From the NCBI GenBank assembly GCA_014898425.1, contig RCSZ01000016.1, forward strand, positions 186,001 through 250,000: a DNA stretch of 64,000 nt, in the 5' to 3' direction. The DNA is from Botryotinia globosa (taxonomy: Eukaryota > Ascomycota > Leotiomycetes > Helotiales > Sclerotiniaceae). The translations under genes were made by a program, and so were the position numbers. This document shows, in pieces, positions 1 through 11,500 of this stretch. The notes under the pieces are model-generated. The model was not told the DNA's origin. It saw nothing but the letters and a program-made list of their open reading frames with translations, and searched no databases. Positions within the stretch are counted from its first letter, which is position 1. Each line of letters opens with the position of its first letter.

Positions 1-707
1 CTGATAATAGTCCCGATGTAGTGTATCGGCGTCTTAGACCGGTAGCGGCAGAGTTTTCTATACAGTTGCTATGGATGAACCCTCTGCGTCGGACAATCAG
101 GGGCATAGATTCAATCAAATGATGTCGAAAATGTGCTAGGTATGAGTTGACCTCGGCGATGCATGGTTACATACAGATCTACTGAAAGAATGACCAAATA
201 AGGTGCTAGTTATTCAGTGTGGGTGGCAAGACCAAGAGTAGATTGCATGTAATGTCGTGTAAAAGGACGGCTTTGAGAAAGATAGAATCACCCTGCTCAA
301 GAGAGATGCCATGTATACAACTATTGAACTTACACACTTTGCTGCAATGCTTTGGAGTTCTATTGGAGGCAAAACAGAAGCTAGATGAATCAATTCAGAT
401 GAGAATAGGTGGGACGGGGACATCGAAGTCATCAAGGAGGTCTTGAGGAAAATAGACGTTAAGTGTGAGTGAATTGAATAACGTGGGATGAATAATCACC
501 TTAACTAAGAACCAACCTATTCATCATGTTAGCATATTTGATATACATAAAGTATCCAAGATCAATTCCCCAGCATTTTATCAAATTACTCTTGACTGTG
601 GAAACTATCAGGGTGATAAGATGGCCATCAGATTGTCCTGAACGGGAGCAGTTATCCCATTCACGTTGCCATCTATCCTTTAGCTAGTTTCATGTCCTTT
701 CTCAGAA
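1..707. other. left edge, no supported gene
   Basis: I see only short open frames on both strands, none with a recognisable domain or convincing splice sites. A gene running in from the left cannot be excluded. The segment next to the pseudogene at 708-1468 may hold further decayed pieces of it, because minus-strand fragments around 650-710 resemble the adjacent Ser/Lys-rich frame. Confidence 0.4.
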
Positions 708-1468
708 TCACGAACACGTTTTGGATTCTAGCTTTTGTCCATGTTTTGAGCTTGAACTTTTCGGTGCTTTGCTCAGAGAGGAAGAACCACCACGAGTCAC
801 ATGTCCCTTTCCAGAATCCTAATCTAGCGGAGTAGAGACGCGCATCAGGCACCTTTTTAATTCAAATTCTAGCGATTTCCCTGTATCTTCCATCTCGTAA
901 TAAATATCCAAACCCAAATCAAATACTAGGTTCGAGGACTGCTTGGATGAGCGAGCAGGCAAGATGTTCTTATCTGATAGTCTATAGCACTGTGTAAACG
1001 ACTCTCTTCTTCAGTCGTTATTTTCTTTCAAATACCTACGAGGGTATAGTCTTACCATGATACGTTCCCTTCAATGACCCATCTCTTGAGCTATTAAGCA
1101 CGATTTTGTCGATATTCGATGAAGATTGAGCAATCGTTTCATTTACAGGTCCAATGCTTTCCAAAAATTCATCAGACTTGCCAGCAGATTTGAGTACAAT
1201 GGAGTTCGTATTGCTGAGCCTTTGATTGCCTTTGATTAGGGACCGAGTTCATTGGAATAGTTGACTCTTGACTAACTTGTGAAGGCACCCTGATGTTTCC
1301 CCCTTCTCGAAGTTCTGAAATCTTCCGATATCCATCTTTTCGATTCAAACTGAACTCCCGAAACAACGGCTTTGGACTTAACCTAGTGGGTGTATGTGTT
1401 ACCAGTGTGGAATTTGGGTGACCGGAAATTGCACAGTGATGAGTACGCGCTGAAGTGATCAGGTTCTC
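708..1468 (-). pseudogene. remnant of an unidentified multi-exon gene
   Basis: A minus-strand coding-like frame starts after a plausible acceptor at 1469-1470. It runs through protein-like sequence (for example FREFSLNRKDGYRKISEL) to a 10-bp perfect tandem duplication at 1218-1237, where the frame shifts. If one copy is ignored the frame continues through SNTNSIVLKSAGKSDEFL. A candidate intron of about 60 nt with a GTATCA donor follows near 1040. A second exon then runs into LVFDLGLDIYYEMEDTGKS and meets TAG at 819-821. A Ser/Lys-rich frame continues past that stop to about 708. I recognise no family. The duplication and the in-frame stop argue for a broken gene. An undetected intron, or TAG as the true stop of a live gene, remains possible. 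Confidence 0.4.
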
Positions 1469-3231
1469 CTAATAATGGGCGTAGTTTCATAAAATAGCAT
1501 GAAATTATGTTTTGCAATTGAAAAAGAAATTTCAATGGTGGTTGAGGAATGCAGAGAATGGGATACGTTTTAAGAGATTTGTGAACGAGGAGGACGCATG
1601 ACTGCCATGGCTGGGATAGAAGGAGGAAGGCTCATCACTCTGAGCGTGATCAGGCTTCCTACTCAATTATTCAGGTGGGTAGTTGCCAACATCAGTGTCA
1701 GGGAGCCGTAACCTGATCGGACCCATCTAATTCGAATAATTCAAATATATGTACAAGCTTCTATAATCAACATGCTTTTACATTTGAGGGGTCCCATAGG
1801 TAGCTTTTCTACATCATCTACATATTCAGCCGAGAACCTTTGATCTTATTCCACTAAACCAAATCTGGTCTCATATCATATATTCACTATCCCATCACGT
1901 CACATCACATCCCGTCCCATCTCCTGCTCTTTCCCTCTCTCATAATTCCGACCTTGAACTATCACAGGGTACAAAGATATAGAGTATTGAACCAACACGT
2001 ACGTTCAACTGAATGATGAAAACGAAGTTACTTTCCATACTAAGTTTCACTTTAGCGACTTCACTCTAAATTCACTTCATTCTAAATCAACTTCACTCCA
2101 AATTCACTTCAAACTCGCTTCCTCTTATACTCACCAGTCTCCCAATCAAACGGCGTCTTTCAAATTTCAAAACTTTTGTTGCATATCTACAAAATATAGA
2201 TCTCACGATACCTCTTGAAAATGGCCTCTCACGCCAAAATGAAAAGCTTCATATTTTGGATCTGGATTTGAACTTGATGAGGAGAACAAGAATTGAAATC
2301 TTTGTCTTTCTTTTTTCTTTTTCCTTTTTCTCTCTCAAATATTATGGATATACAAGTAATTATCTCGAACTTCACTTCGGTAAGTTCGCTTCACTAAATT
2401 CCGCTTTATTCACTAGCAACCTCATTCCTTCTATCGACAGCTCATTACCTAGGTACCTAGGTAGGTATCTTCCGGCGAGCTGTATTGTACATCTATAAAT
2501 GCAGGATTACTAAAGCAAGCCTTCAAATGCTCTCTTGAAACGAAGTAAGTATTTTCTTATCAATTGGGCAATTACAACCTAGGTAGGTATGTGACTCTGT
2601 ATCTCTATGCACATAAACGAGGCGAATAAACAGAACTGTACTGAAGACTTTTCTAAGAAATACCATTCTTCAACATCGGAGTACTTTCACTTCAATGTTA
2701 CATCACTTCTTCAACTTCAATCTTATCGTACTCGTTGAACCCTCATATGTATAGGGGGGTAAGCGAAAACAAACAACTTCCAATCGACCTAGCAATTCTC
2801 ACACTTACTACACACAGTCCAATCATCACTCAATCCAAACAATGTAGTAAATTCTCACGAGGTTGAACTGATAGAGGGGTCCACCATTGCTTGCTTACTA
2901 ATGTGCGAGGCTGCACCAGTCATCCACGTGCCATCCTCCTTATCATACCTCGGAGCCTAGATTGGCCGATCCATGTGGGAATTGAGCAAACGCATGTTGA
3001 CCAATGGATAACAAATAACAAATTATCCACCTGCAAGGCTGACTTTTCCAAGATTCACACTGTAGACACATGGTGACTTATTATTATGTTCTACTGCAGA
3101 GCAAATAAAGTCATTCGTTCCTGTCTTTTCTTATGATTCTTCGCATGAAACAAGCCTAACCCATCATCTTGCATGCTTTCACTTCTACTTGACCATGGAA
3201 CTGCAAAATTCAAGAGTCTCTCTGCGTACTA
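1469..3231. other. intergenic, pyrimidine-rich
   Basis: No supported gene. The stretch from about 1800 to 2760 is rich in CT/TC runs and imperfect 'cttcact' motifs, as is common for fungal promoters and leaders. The right part is probably the promoter of the chromodomain gene starting at 3232. Short open frames at 2256-2498 and 2891-3076 show no domain. Confidence 0.5.
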
Positions 3232-6200
3232 ATGGATCTATCAAATACTGATCGTGCAGGTGAATCCGAAACTCCAGAGATACCACGACAAAGACGCTTA
3301 AAGCGTAAGAACCTCGCAGAATCTCCAATACGATCATCGAAGCCTTCTCAAAAACGGTCAAAGAAGAAAGAGGATACCCCTCCGTTATATGAAATAAATG
3401 GCATACTAGATGAGCGAAAATCTGGCAAAATTACAAAATTTCTGATAGATTGGAAAGACAATCCAGAAACAGGGGAATCCTACGAACCGACCTGGGTATG
3501 ATTGATGAAACTTATACCAACACATATCAAAGCGCTCCCAACTGACCAGTTAATGCTTTCAGGAACCCTATGCCAATGTTACCGAAGCTGCAATTTATGA
3601 ATGGGAAAATCGTTTAGCCATACAAAATCACAGTTCTCAATCACAAGATAGCGAACCTATACGGCCGGCGAAACGAAGAAGAACGAGCAATACTGAAGCT
3701 TCTGTCTTATCAAAGAAAAGACGGGGACATAATTCCCATAGAGCCGTTGGAGAGAGAGTCGGAACGAAGAACAAGATCCAGGAGATCAAGGAGATCAAGG
3801 ATAGTTACGAGGACCAAGATTCGGGCCCTGGAAATGGTCTTTCAATTGTGATAACTCTCAATAAAGATATAAATCCAAACGAATATACTGTCATCAGGTC
3901 ATCTCAACTATCAGATTACTCAAACTCTCCGGAACATTTACAAGCATCCTCTCCTTTGCAAACCCAAGATTCACCAGATTCTCAAAAAGTATTGCCACGT
4001 AGAAGATCAGCTCCGGCGTTTATTTGGGACGAGGATATTGAACCTGATTCTCAATCTTTATCTGCTTCTACTCCATACCATCCATCCATTCCGAGGAGCG
4101 CAAGTGACAGTGAAGACTTTCAATCGGTACGACCCGAGACTTCGGACCGAACCCGGGGAGGTATTAGCCGTAGTATTCTTGGAATCACACAACATAACGT
4201 TAAGGAGCAACAAAAAGGTTCTAGTAATAAAGTAAATCAAATCGAGTTGTCTTTGAAATCTTCAATTCCGGACAGTTTTCTAATTGATAATTCATCCTCA
4301 TCAATTGATCAGAATTTCGCCCCACTGGTATCCTTGACACCACATCAGCATCTAAGACCGCAACCCCCCTTGGAACCTGCAGCCAGTGAGGAACCATCTC
4401 AACAACCCCCCGTCACGGATCTCTCTCCAGCGTTACATTCTTCAATCTCTAAGTCTCAAAATTGTTTTGATCAATCATTAGAAGAAGAAAAAGAAGAGGA
4501 AGAGGACGAAGAGGACGAAGAGGACGAAGAAGAAGGAGAAGAAGAAGAAGAAGGAGAAGAAGAAGAAGAAGAAGAAGAAGAAGAAGAAGAGCGGGAGACA
4601 GATCAATCTGAGACTCGGATGCAGTTACAATTACAATCACAATTGTCATTGGAGATACCTGATTCGTATCTTGTGAGCGATACACCTACCAAAAGGTTAG
4701 ATTATAATTCCTCATTCTATCGAATTGTGTTTCGCATTATTCTTCAAGACACTTTCATGCGATCAAAACTTACAACATCATTTTTAGTTCTCAGACCCAA
4801 GGCGTGGAAGCGCACATTCGTAGTCAAGACCGTGCTTCTTCTCTGCCTACTGGTCAATCTCAACCCGAAATTGTGCTTTCCGATTCTCAACGTTTTCAAT
4901 CACTTCCCTCAGCCACAAACAATAACTCAAGCTCAGAAGAAACTTGGCAAGCTGCGCAAATCGTCACTCAAGTTCCTAGAACTTTATCGCAAGACCCTTT
5001 TGGTAGAAATTTCCAGTCACAAGGCTCTAGAGACCACGTGCAGGTTGACAATTCGCAAGTCTCGAATCTTGCACCCACAAGTCCGGAGCTTGACCATCAC
5101 GATCTTTCAAAGTCGAACTCTGTATCAGAGGATCAGCGCGATAATATTAACTGCGTTGCCCACACTGAACATCCTGAAACGCAGCCCTCCGGCTCCGGGC
5201 CTTCCGTAGGAGCGCAAGTAATAGAGAGTATCGAGTTCGAAGCAGGTCTCCACAACGCCCAATTACAGTCTCAAGAACCGCTATTCTCTCAAGATCCAAC
5301 AGACTTAGTCTGGCCTAGTAGTGGTGACTTACCGGCAATAGCGTCGTCTCCCACTAAGATGTCAGCTGCTTCTCATCTTGCCGTTGGCGAGAGGAGAGCG
5401 AGGTCAACAAAGTCCAGATCTCCATCGACCTTGCCTCCACGAGTAGCAACTGCACCGCCAACGTCTTCAACCAATCTTCCATTGCCCATGCGGGATAACA
5501 TTGCTGATGTATCGAAGCCGCGCAATAGGGCAACTTCGATGCCAAGAGCTTCAATTGAATCTCAAAGCACGAGCCCCAACGTTTTGACTGTGCGCAAACT
5601 GGGACGAAATGAATTCATTATTCCGCTGCCAATGATGAATCAAGTTCGTGAAGTATACGATACTACCATCAGAGACAGAAAAATCGATATACTATCTTTC
5701 TTAGGGGGGTCGCCAACAGCAGCAGATTCAGAAAGCATGGATTTGATGATCGAGGAATTGAAATTGATATGTGATCATCAAGATCTGATAGTGGAGGAGT
5801 CTTCGACTCAGAGCCTAGATGACAGTACCCAAGCTAGATACGCTGTAACTATCAGCACCAAGTTCTTGTTTGTTCAACAGTTTCTGGACTCGCTTCGATC
5901 AACTAAGGTTCATGTGGTCATATTAGCACGAGAGATGATTCTACCTATTCTTGAAGCGCTCTTCAGATATAGGGAGTACAATTACAGTCGCCCCGATATA
6001 TCTGGGGCACCAGAACAGTCTACAAAGGATTCGATGCAGATCACACTACTTCCTACGTGGATCGATGTTCGTGATTGCCTTGTCGCTCCTGCTTCCGTGG
6101 TTTTAGCATTTGATTCGTCGTTCCCGACTTTCGAAGTAAGGGATGAGTATCACCAGATTCTGCCTCTCGACCCCAAAAATCCAGAAAAGCGTGTACCTTT

Positions 6201-7523
6201 ACTATGGCTTGTCACCACAAACTCTGTTGAACACATCGAACTATGCATTCCCACTAGAGGATCATCAAGACGTAAAAATAAGTTAGTCCAATATATCACC
6301 CAAACTCGAAAGGTTGTCGGTCGTTTAGATACGACTGTCTATCCTGAGCCACAACAGGCTGCCAGAGCAGCTGCGGAGTACATTCTTGAGGATCCGATGG
6401 AAGTTTCCTGGCCCATAGTGCCCATGCCAGATATCGACATTCCCTTGCCTGGTTATGGAGCTTTCAACTGCCGGTCGGATTCATTGACACAATCTTTGTT
6501 TTCGCCAACTGAACCAAGAATACAATCCGGCTTCAAGCGACCCTCTGTAAGTGCATTCTGGCCTCGTTTCATGTCATAGCGTGATACTAACTATTTCAGG
6601 ATTTCGATGCTGTAGACGAAGATACTGCATTCAAGCGCCAGCGACTTACACCCACAAGACAGGGTAGAGAGCTTGATTTGAATACTACCAACGGAAACTT
6701 GGTGGAGCTCAACAAAGAATTGAAAATACTGCGTAGTCGATGCGAAGATTACGAAGGAAGTATCAAGCGAATTCAACCAAAATTCCAGCGAGCCCTTGAC
6801 GAGAGAGCCCGATTCGAGCACGAAAACGCCCAAGTCGTTAAACGTCTATCCGAGTACGAGAGAAAATTGGAAATACAAGGTAGTGCAGCCGCAAAACTTC
6901 GTGAAGAAAACGCATCGTTGAAAATTGAGCTTTCCGTTGCTCAAACGTCCCTTGCCACCTCTGATGTTCCCTCCATAGGTGAACTTCAGAAAACGAAAGA
7001 CGAACTTCGTGATGCACAGGCTGAAATCGAACGTCTCAAGAAAAATCACGCGAGTGCAGAAAAACGAGCTGATTATGCAGCTTCTCTCTATCAAGAGCAC
7101 TCTCAACAAACCCACGAAATGCGCAACCAGCTTGAAGCCCTCCAATCCGAACGCAAGGGCCTACAGAGCGAGGCCTCTGCCGCCCGTGTCGCGATCCAAA
7201 AAGTCAATCACGACGGAATCATACAGCAACAACTTGATTCCATCAATGAGCTCAAGAGAGAACTTGCCGAACGAGAACGAATGTTAGAAAGTGTTAGTAG
7301 GCAATTAGAATCATACCAAAACGGACGACGAACAACGCGCGGTACAAGTGTTCCAAGAAGTCCAAGAATGAATAATATGAGTCCGAGACCGAGAGTGATG
7401 GGCAGCATGGCACCGGGGAGCAATACAGCGAGCAGGGGAAATAGCCCAGCGCCTGGTATCTTTGCTGGTGATCTATTTCAGGGCGGTGATGCGGGAAGAA
7501 GATTTGGCGCGCATTTGCAGTAA
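3232..7523 (+). CDS. chromodomain plus HDA2/3-domain histone deacetylase complex subunit
   Basis: Four exons: 3232-3495, 3563-4695, 4788-6546 and 6600-7523, giving 1359 aa. Frames join cleanly at each GT..AG intron, and the last has a TACTAAC branch site. A chromodomain lies at about residues 52-105, split by intron 1 right after the YEPTW motif. It has the aromatic residues expected for methyl-lysine binding. A long Ser/Gln-rich disordered region follows, with a Glu/Asp-rich run at about 395-430. From about residue 740 the sequence fits the HDA2/HDA3 subunit domain of class II histone deacetylase complexes (start FIIPLPMMNQVREVYD, then KFLFVQQFLDSLR and VHVVILAREM). A Glu/Lys/Arg-rich coiled coil spans about 1085-1290. 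The likely role is reading methylated histone tails and tethering an Hda1-type deacetylase in heterochromatin. That is inferred from the domains. A Neurospora CDP-2-like or yeast Hda2/3-like identity is possible but not shown. Confidence 0.85.
4483..4592 (+). repeat. GAA/GAG microsatellite inside the chromodomain gene
   Basis: An imperfect run of gaa, gag and gac triplets in frame with exon 2 encodes an almost uninterrupted Glu/Asp tract. The antisense strand reads as a meaningless poly-leucine frame. Confidence 0.9.
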
Positions 7524-8569
7524 GCTGGATGAATAATTCGCTCGAGAATAGGTCTTCAAGTCTACTTTTGGATCTCGAGGATGAGGTCTACCTTTGATGA
7601 TGAAAATATACCAAGCATTCAATCAAAGTTTTGTACATGGAGGATACTGGGATGGGTGGACAATACGCAGCGCGGCGATGAACTCTGAATTTCGATCTGA
7701 CAACACAAATGGGCTGGGGGAGGAGATCTGAAAGATGTTTGCACATGGCGTCTTCTGTGTTTTCCGGATATTTGATCCTATTTCATTTAGTTTTTTATTT
7801 GCTTATGATTTTGATGGAGCGGGTGGAAATATTATTGTCGCATATGCGTTTGCATCGCATGTATCGGTAGCTAGAGATGTATACCAATACATTATTGGGG
7901 TTAGTTGGTCAATAAGATAGTTGGGAGGACTGCATATATTGAGCACCTTTCATAATCACATAATCACAATACTTACTTACATACCTGACTTAATTTTTCG
8001 ACAAGGAGAAAAGTTTATGCTGATGCTTTGCGATGTTGTGTGCTGTCGTGGGAAATTTCAGCATGTGCGAGCTCCCAACCCAGTTAGTTACATGGCACGC
8101 TTTGAGACGAAAACAAACTCCGTATACATTATTTATTCTTTCTATCTACCAATGCAAATATTTATTATTCGCCGTGAATGTCTATCTAGCCAGGGCTTGT
8201 TTCGCCCCAGCAAGCTGCAGAGATATTATTTTTTCCTCTGATCCTGTACTGAAGACCCAACCATCCAGCCAATTATCCCAGTCCCTGTCAATTCTCTTTC
8301 GAAAATGCCCTTCTCCCTCCCTATGTATCCGCCGTGCCAACTCCGACCAGCATAATGCTATCCTTGACTCACAGCGCCATCAAAAAACGCCCTACCTATC
8401 AAATTCGAAAGTGATGGAGCAATACAATCCTAAGCAATTGTAGTATGAGATGAGCCGAAAGTTAACATGCAAAAAAGACTCATTGGGTATGCCATAAAAA
8501 AAATCTAGAACGCCGTTGGCTCCCGAAAAAAAGAAGCGTTTTGTTAGTGTCAGTGAAATCGATGATGTT
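7524..8569. other. convergent 3' intergenic region
   Basis: Lies between the stop codons of the chromodomain gene (+) and the SUMO protease gene (-). It should contain both 3' UTRs and terminators. I see no coding frame with support. The open frames at 7735-8443 lack domains. Confidence 0.5.
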
Positions 8570-11500
8570 TCAGTGCTTATACTGAGCAATCATCTTCGTC
8601 TCCAAAGGATCTCGCCTAAGCAACGATGTATTGTTTACAAATCCTTCCATGACAGAATCCTGAAAGCGCTCCGAGGGCTCCTTTGTTCCCGAGCTAGTCT
8701 TTCGTCGCCCGAATTGTGCCATGTCAGGTGTTTTGATTTTTGAACGATCATGTTTTCGCGAACTAGCTACTGGCGGGGAAGGCGGAAATTGTTGAAGCTT
8801 TGAGAAACTAACATCAGTCTCATCCAAAAGCATTGGGTCATCGCCGCCAGTCAGATCCATAACTTCCCCATTGAACTTTGACCCTGTCCATTTTGCCAAA
8901 TTCGAGCCACGCTGCTCTGGCGATGGAGAACGTAATACTGTTCCATTTCGTCTCGGTTTTGCATCACTTTGCAACTGTCGAGGTGAATTCATACCAGAAC
9001 GCGATGGACTTTCTAAACCTTGAATACAGTCATCTTCCCGGGATTCGTGCGCTGGTGAAAGCCCTGAAACCTCGCCTTGTAAGGTTGCCTGCCCCGTCGA
9101 TTTGCTGAACAAATTGCAAAAATTGCCAACAGCATTAACAGCATTTCCGATCAAACTTGTACCACTTCGAGGTTCTTGCTCGGTCGGTTCCTCGCTTTTA
9201 TGAGACTCGTCTTTCTCGAGATCGATGACAGAGGGCTTCCTTCGTGGGTTTTGGGCTAACGACTGTGGATCCGCACCTTCCTGTGTGGTTTCTTCATCTT
9301 CTTGAGAATCACGAATCTCGAGGTGTATAGGAGGCTTAGGAGTATTTGCCACAGTACGAGCAGTTTGGCGAGGTTCTCTACCACGAACTCTCGACCTAGA
9401 CCGCTCTTCAATTGGCTCATCATCTATAATGTTGACAGAAATTGAATTATGGCCCTCTTGAGATTTTTCCTGAAGAGTTTCCTGGCTATCACTGATATTG
9501 ATAACCTTCTTAGCTTTTGGCAACGACTTTAGAGAATCCTTCGCCTCTGTCAAGGTATCTTCATAATCATGACGTTCATTGAGAGTAGAGGTGTTAGCAT
9601 TGGAGTTTTGTAGAGCAACAATTGACTCAGAGCTAGACGCTGTTTGAGGTTTTGACAAGTCAGTCTTTTTAGCAGCCATGAATGGAGCATCTTTCCCCTT
9701 TTTAGCCCTTTTCGCTATTCTGATCATTTTGGCTGCATATGCTTCTTGAACTTGCTCTTCCTGAAGTTTAAGGAGAATATCGCGGATCTTAGTACGAAAT
9801 GCGGGTGCATCATTCCGATCGCCATCAACTTTGTACTTGTTCTCCATGATATCTTCTATGAAACTATCAGGGCGTTCAAAGAACTCCTCAATGTAGCTTA
9901 GCAGATACACGCCACAATCACAAAAATTGCCTTGTACAGGAAGGCCTTTACCTAAATATCTTCCTGTGGCACTGTCTTTGTCCTGTGTCTTTGCCGCCAT
10001 ACCAATGGGTTTAGGGGGTGAGATTGACATGCTTTTCTTCGCTTTAATTTCGGCGACCATGTAATCTTTTAGATTGACACAAGTATTGGAGTGTTTCAAA
10101 GCGAGTGAATCAAAAGTGATAATTCTAGGCTGCTTTGGGTCATATGTGCGAATTGGAGGAGTTCTTTTGCCCTTTGCAACAGAGTTTGACTTGGCCTGTG
10201 GCGAGCTCGATTGTGCTAGATCAATTACATCTGTGACAAACTTGTCTACGGCAGTATTGTCCGGATTCATCTCCACTGAGGCAGATGCCAATCCGTGGTT
10301 ACTGGGTGGGAACTTTTTTGCAGGTTCGAGATCGATTGGAGTTTCGGTTTGCTTATCCTGTGCCAATGACAACTCTCCAAAGCCATCATCGACGCCAGTC
10401 TCATCCTTATCACTCACAGATCTCATGGGGGTAGACTGCGGTGATTTAGAGGGTGTAGTGAGCTTGCTTGCGCTGCGAGACTCTATTTCTCCATCCTGTT
10501 CAGATTGCACATCATTCTCGATAGGTTGTGGCGACTGCTTGATCTCCAGATTGAGAAGTGTGGGTGCATTGCATATGATCGCCACATACCAATGAGTGTT
10601 CTCATTGACGGGAACAATAATATAATCATAAGACAGAAGATCCACCTTCGCTGTCCATCTCTCAACAGCCTCATAGTTGATCCCCTTTTTGCCCTTTGCA
10701 GCCTTGGTTAAACTTGCGTAAAAAAACGTGTTATGGACATAAACACGAGTAGAGAGCTCGGGATGTCGCTGCTCGAGCCAGAGGAGATAGAACATGATGA
10801 GATTATCGTTCAAAAACTCTCCATTGTCAAGCCTGTAGATATCCTGCTTATCAACGGTAGCGGTCTTCTTACCGCTCTTAGGATATACCACAGATTTCTC
10901 CCAATTCTTTTCCCAGTCCCTATTGACTTCTGACCAACGTTCTGGGCTGGGACTTCTTGCCTCAGAGGTCGGCTTGTATGTCTTGGGTCTCTCGGCACTT
11001 CGTAATGAAGCACGCGTTCCATTGGTTTTGCTCGATGATGCGTAAAACTCGGCGGGTTCAATTGGATCGGAACTATCATTCTTATTCTGTTGCGAGGGCG
11101 GTATCTGCATCTTTTCATGATTTTTTTGCCTCTTTGCTCGTGCAAGACTATGATGTTGTACATGCTGATCTTCGTGCCCGACTAATTGGGTTCGCTGTGC
11201 TGTTCGTCTGTCTTGATTTGACGTCAAGAGTTGAAGATCTTCAGGCGGACTTTCGGCTCTGCTTCGCTTGTTGAGTGCTTGTCCAGTTCTCTTGTCGAGG
11301 TTTTCGCGGGCATGAAGAAACCTTTGATCGATTTCAGAACTAAAGGATTTCGTTAGTTTGGGGAACCAACAATGAGGATCAGGGTTACAAACTGTTCCAC
11401 CCATTTAACTTCAGCATCTTTTAGGAATAGCCTGATCGACTCGAGGAAACTTTCAATTGCCAAAATCCCGGAAAATTCTATGAGCATGTCGGCGTCTTTC

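Noticed and set aside
4449..4685. Minus-strand poly-leucine frame
   Set aside because: It is the antisense of the Glu/Asp tract in the chromodomain gene.
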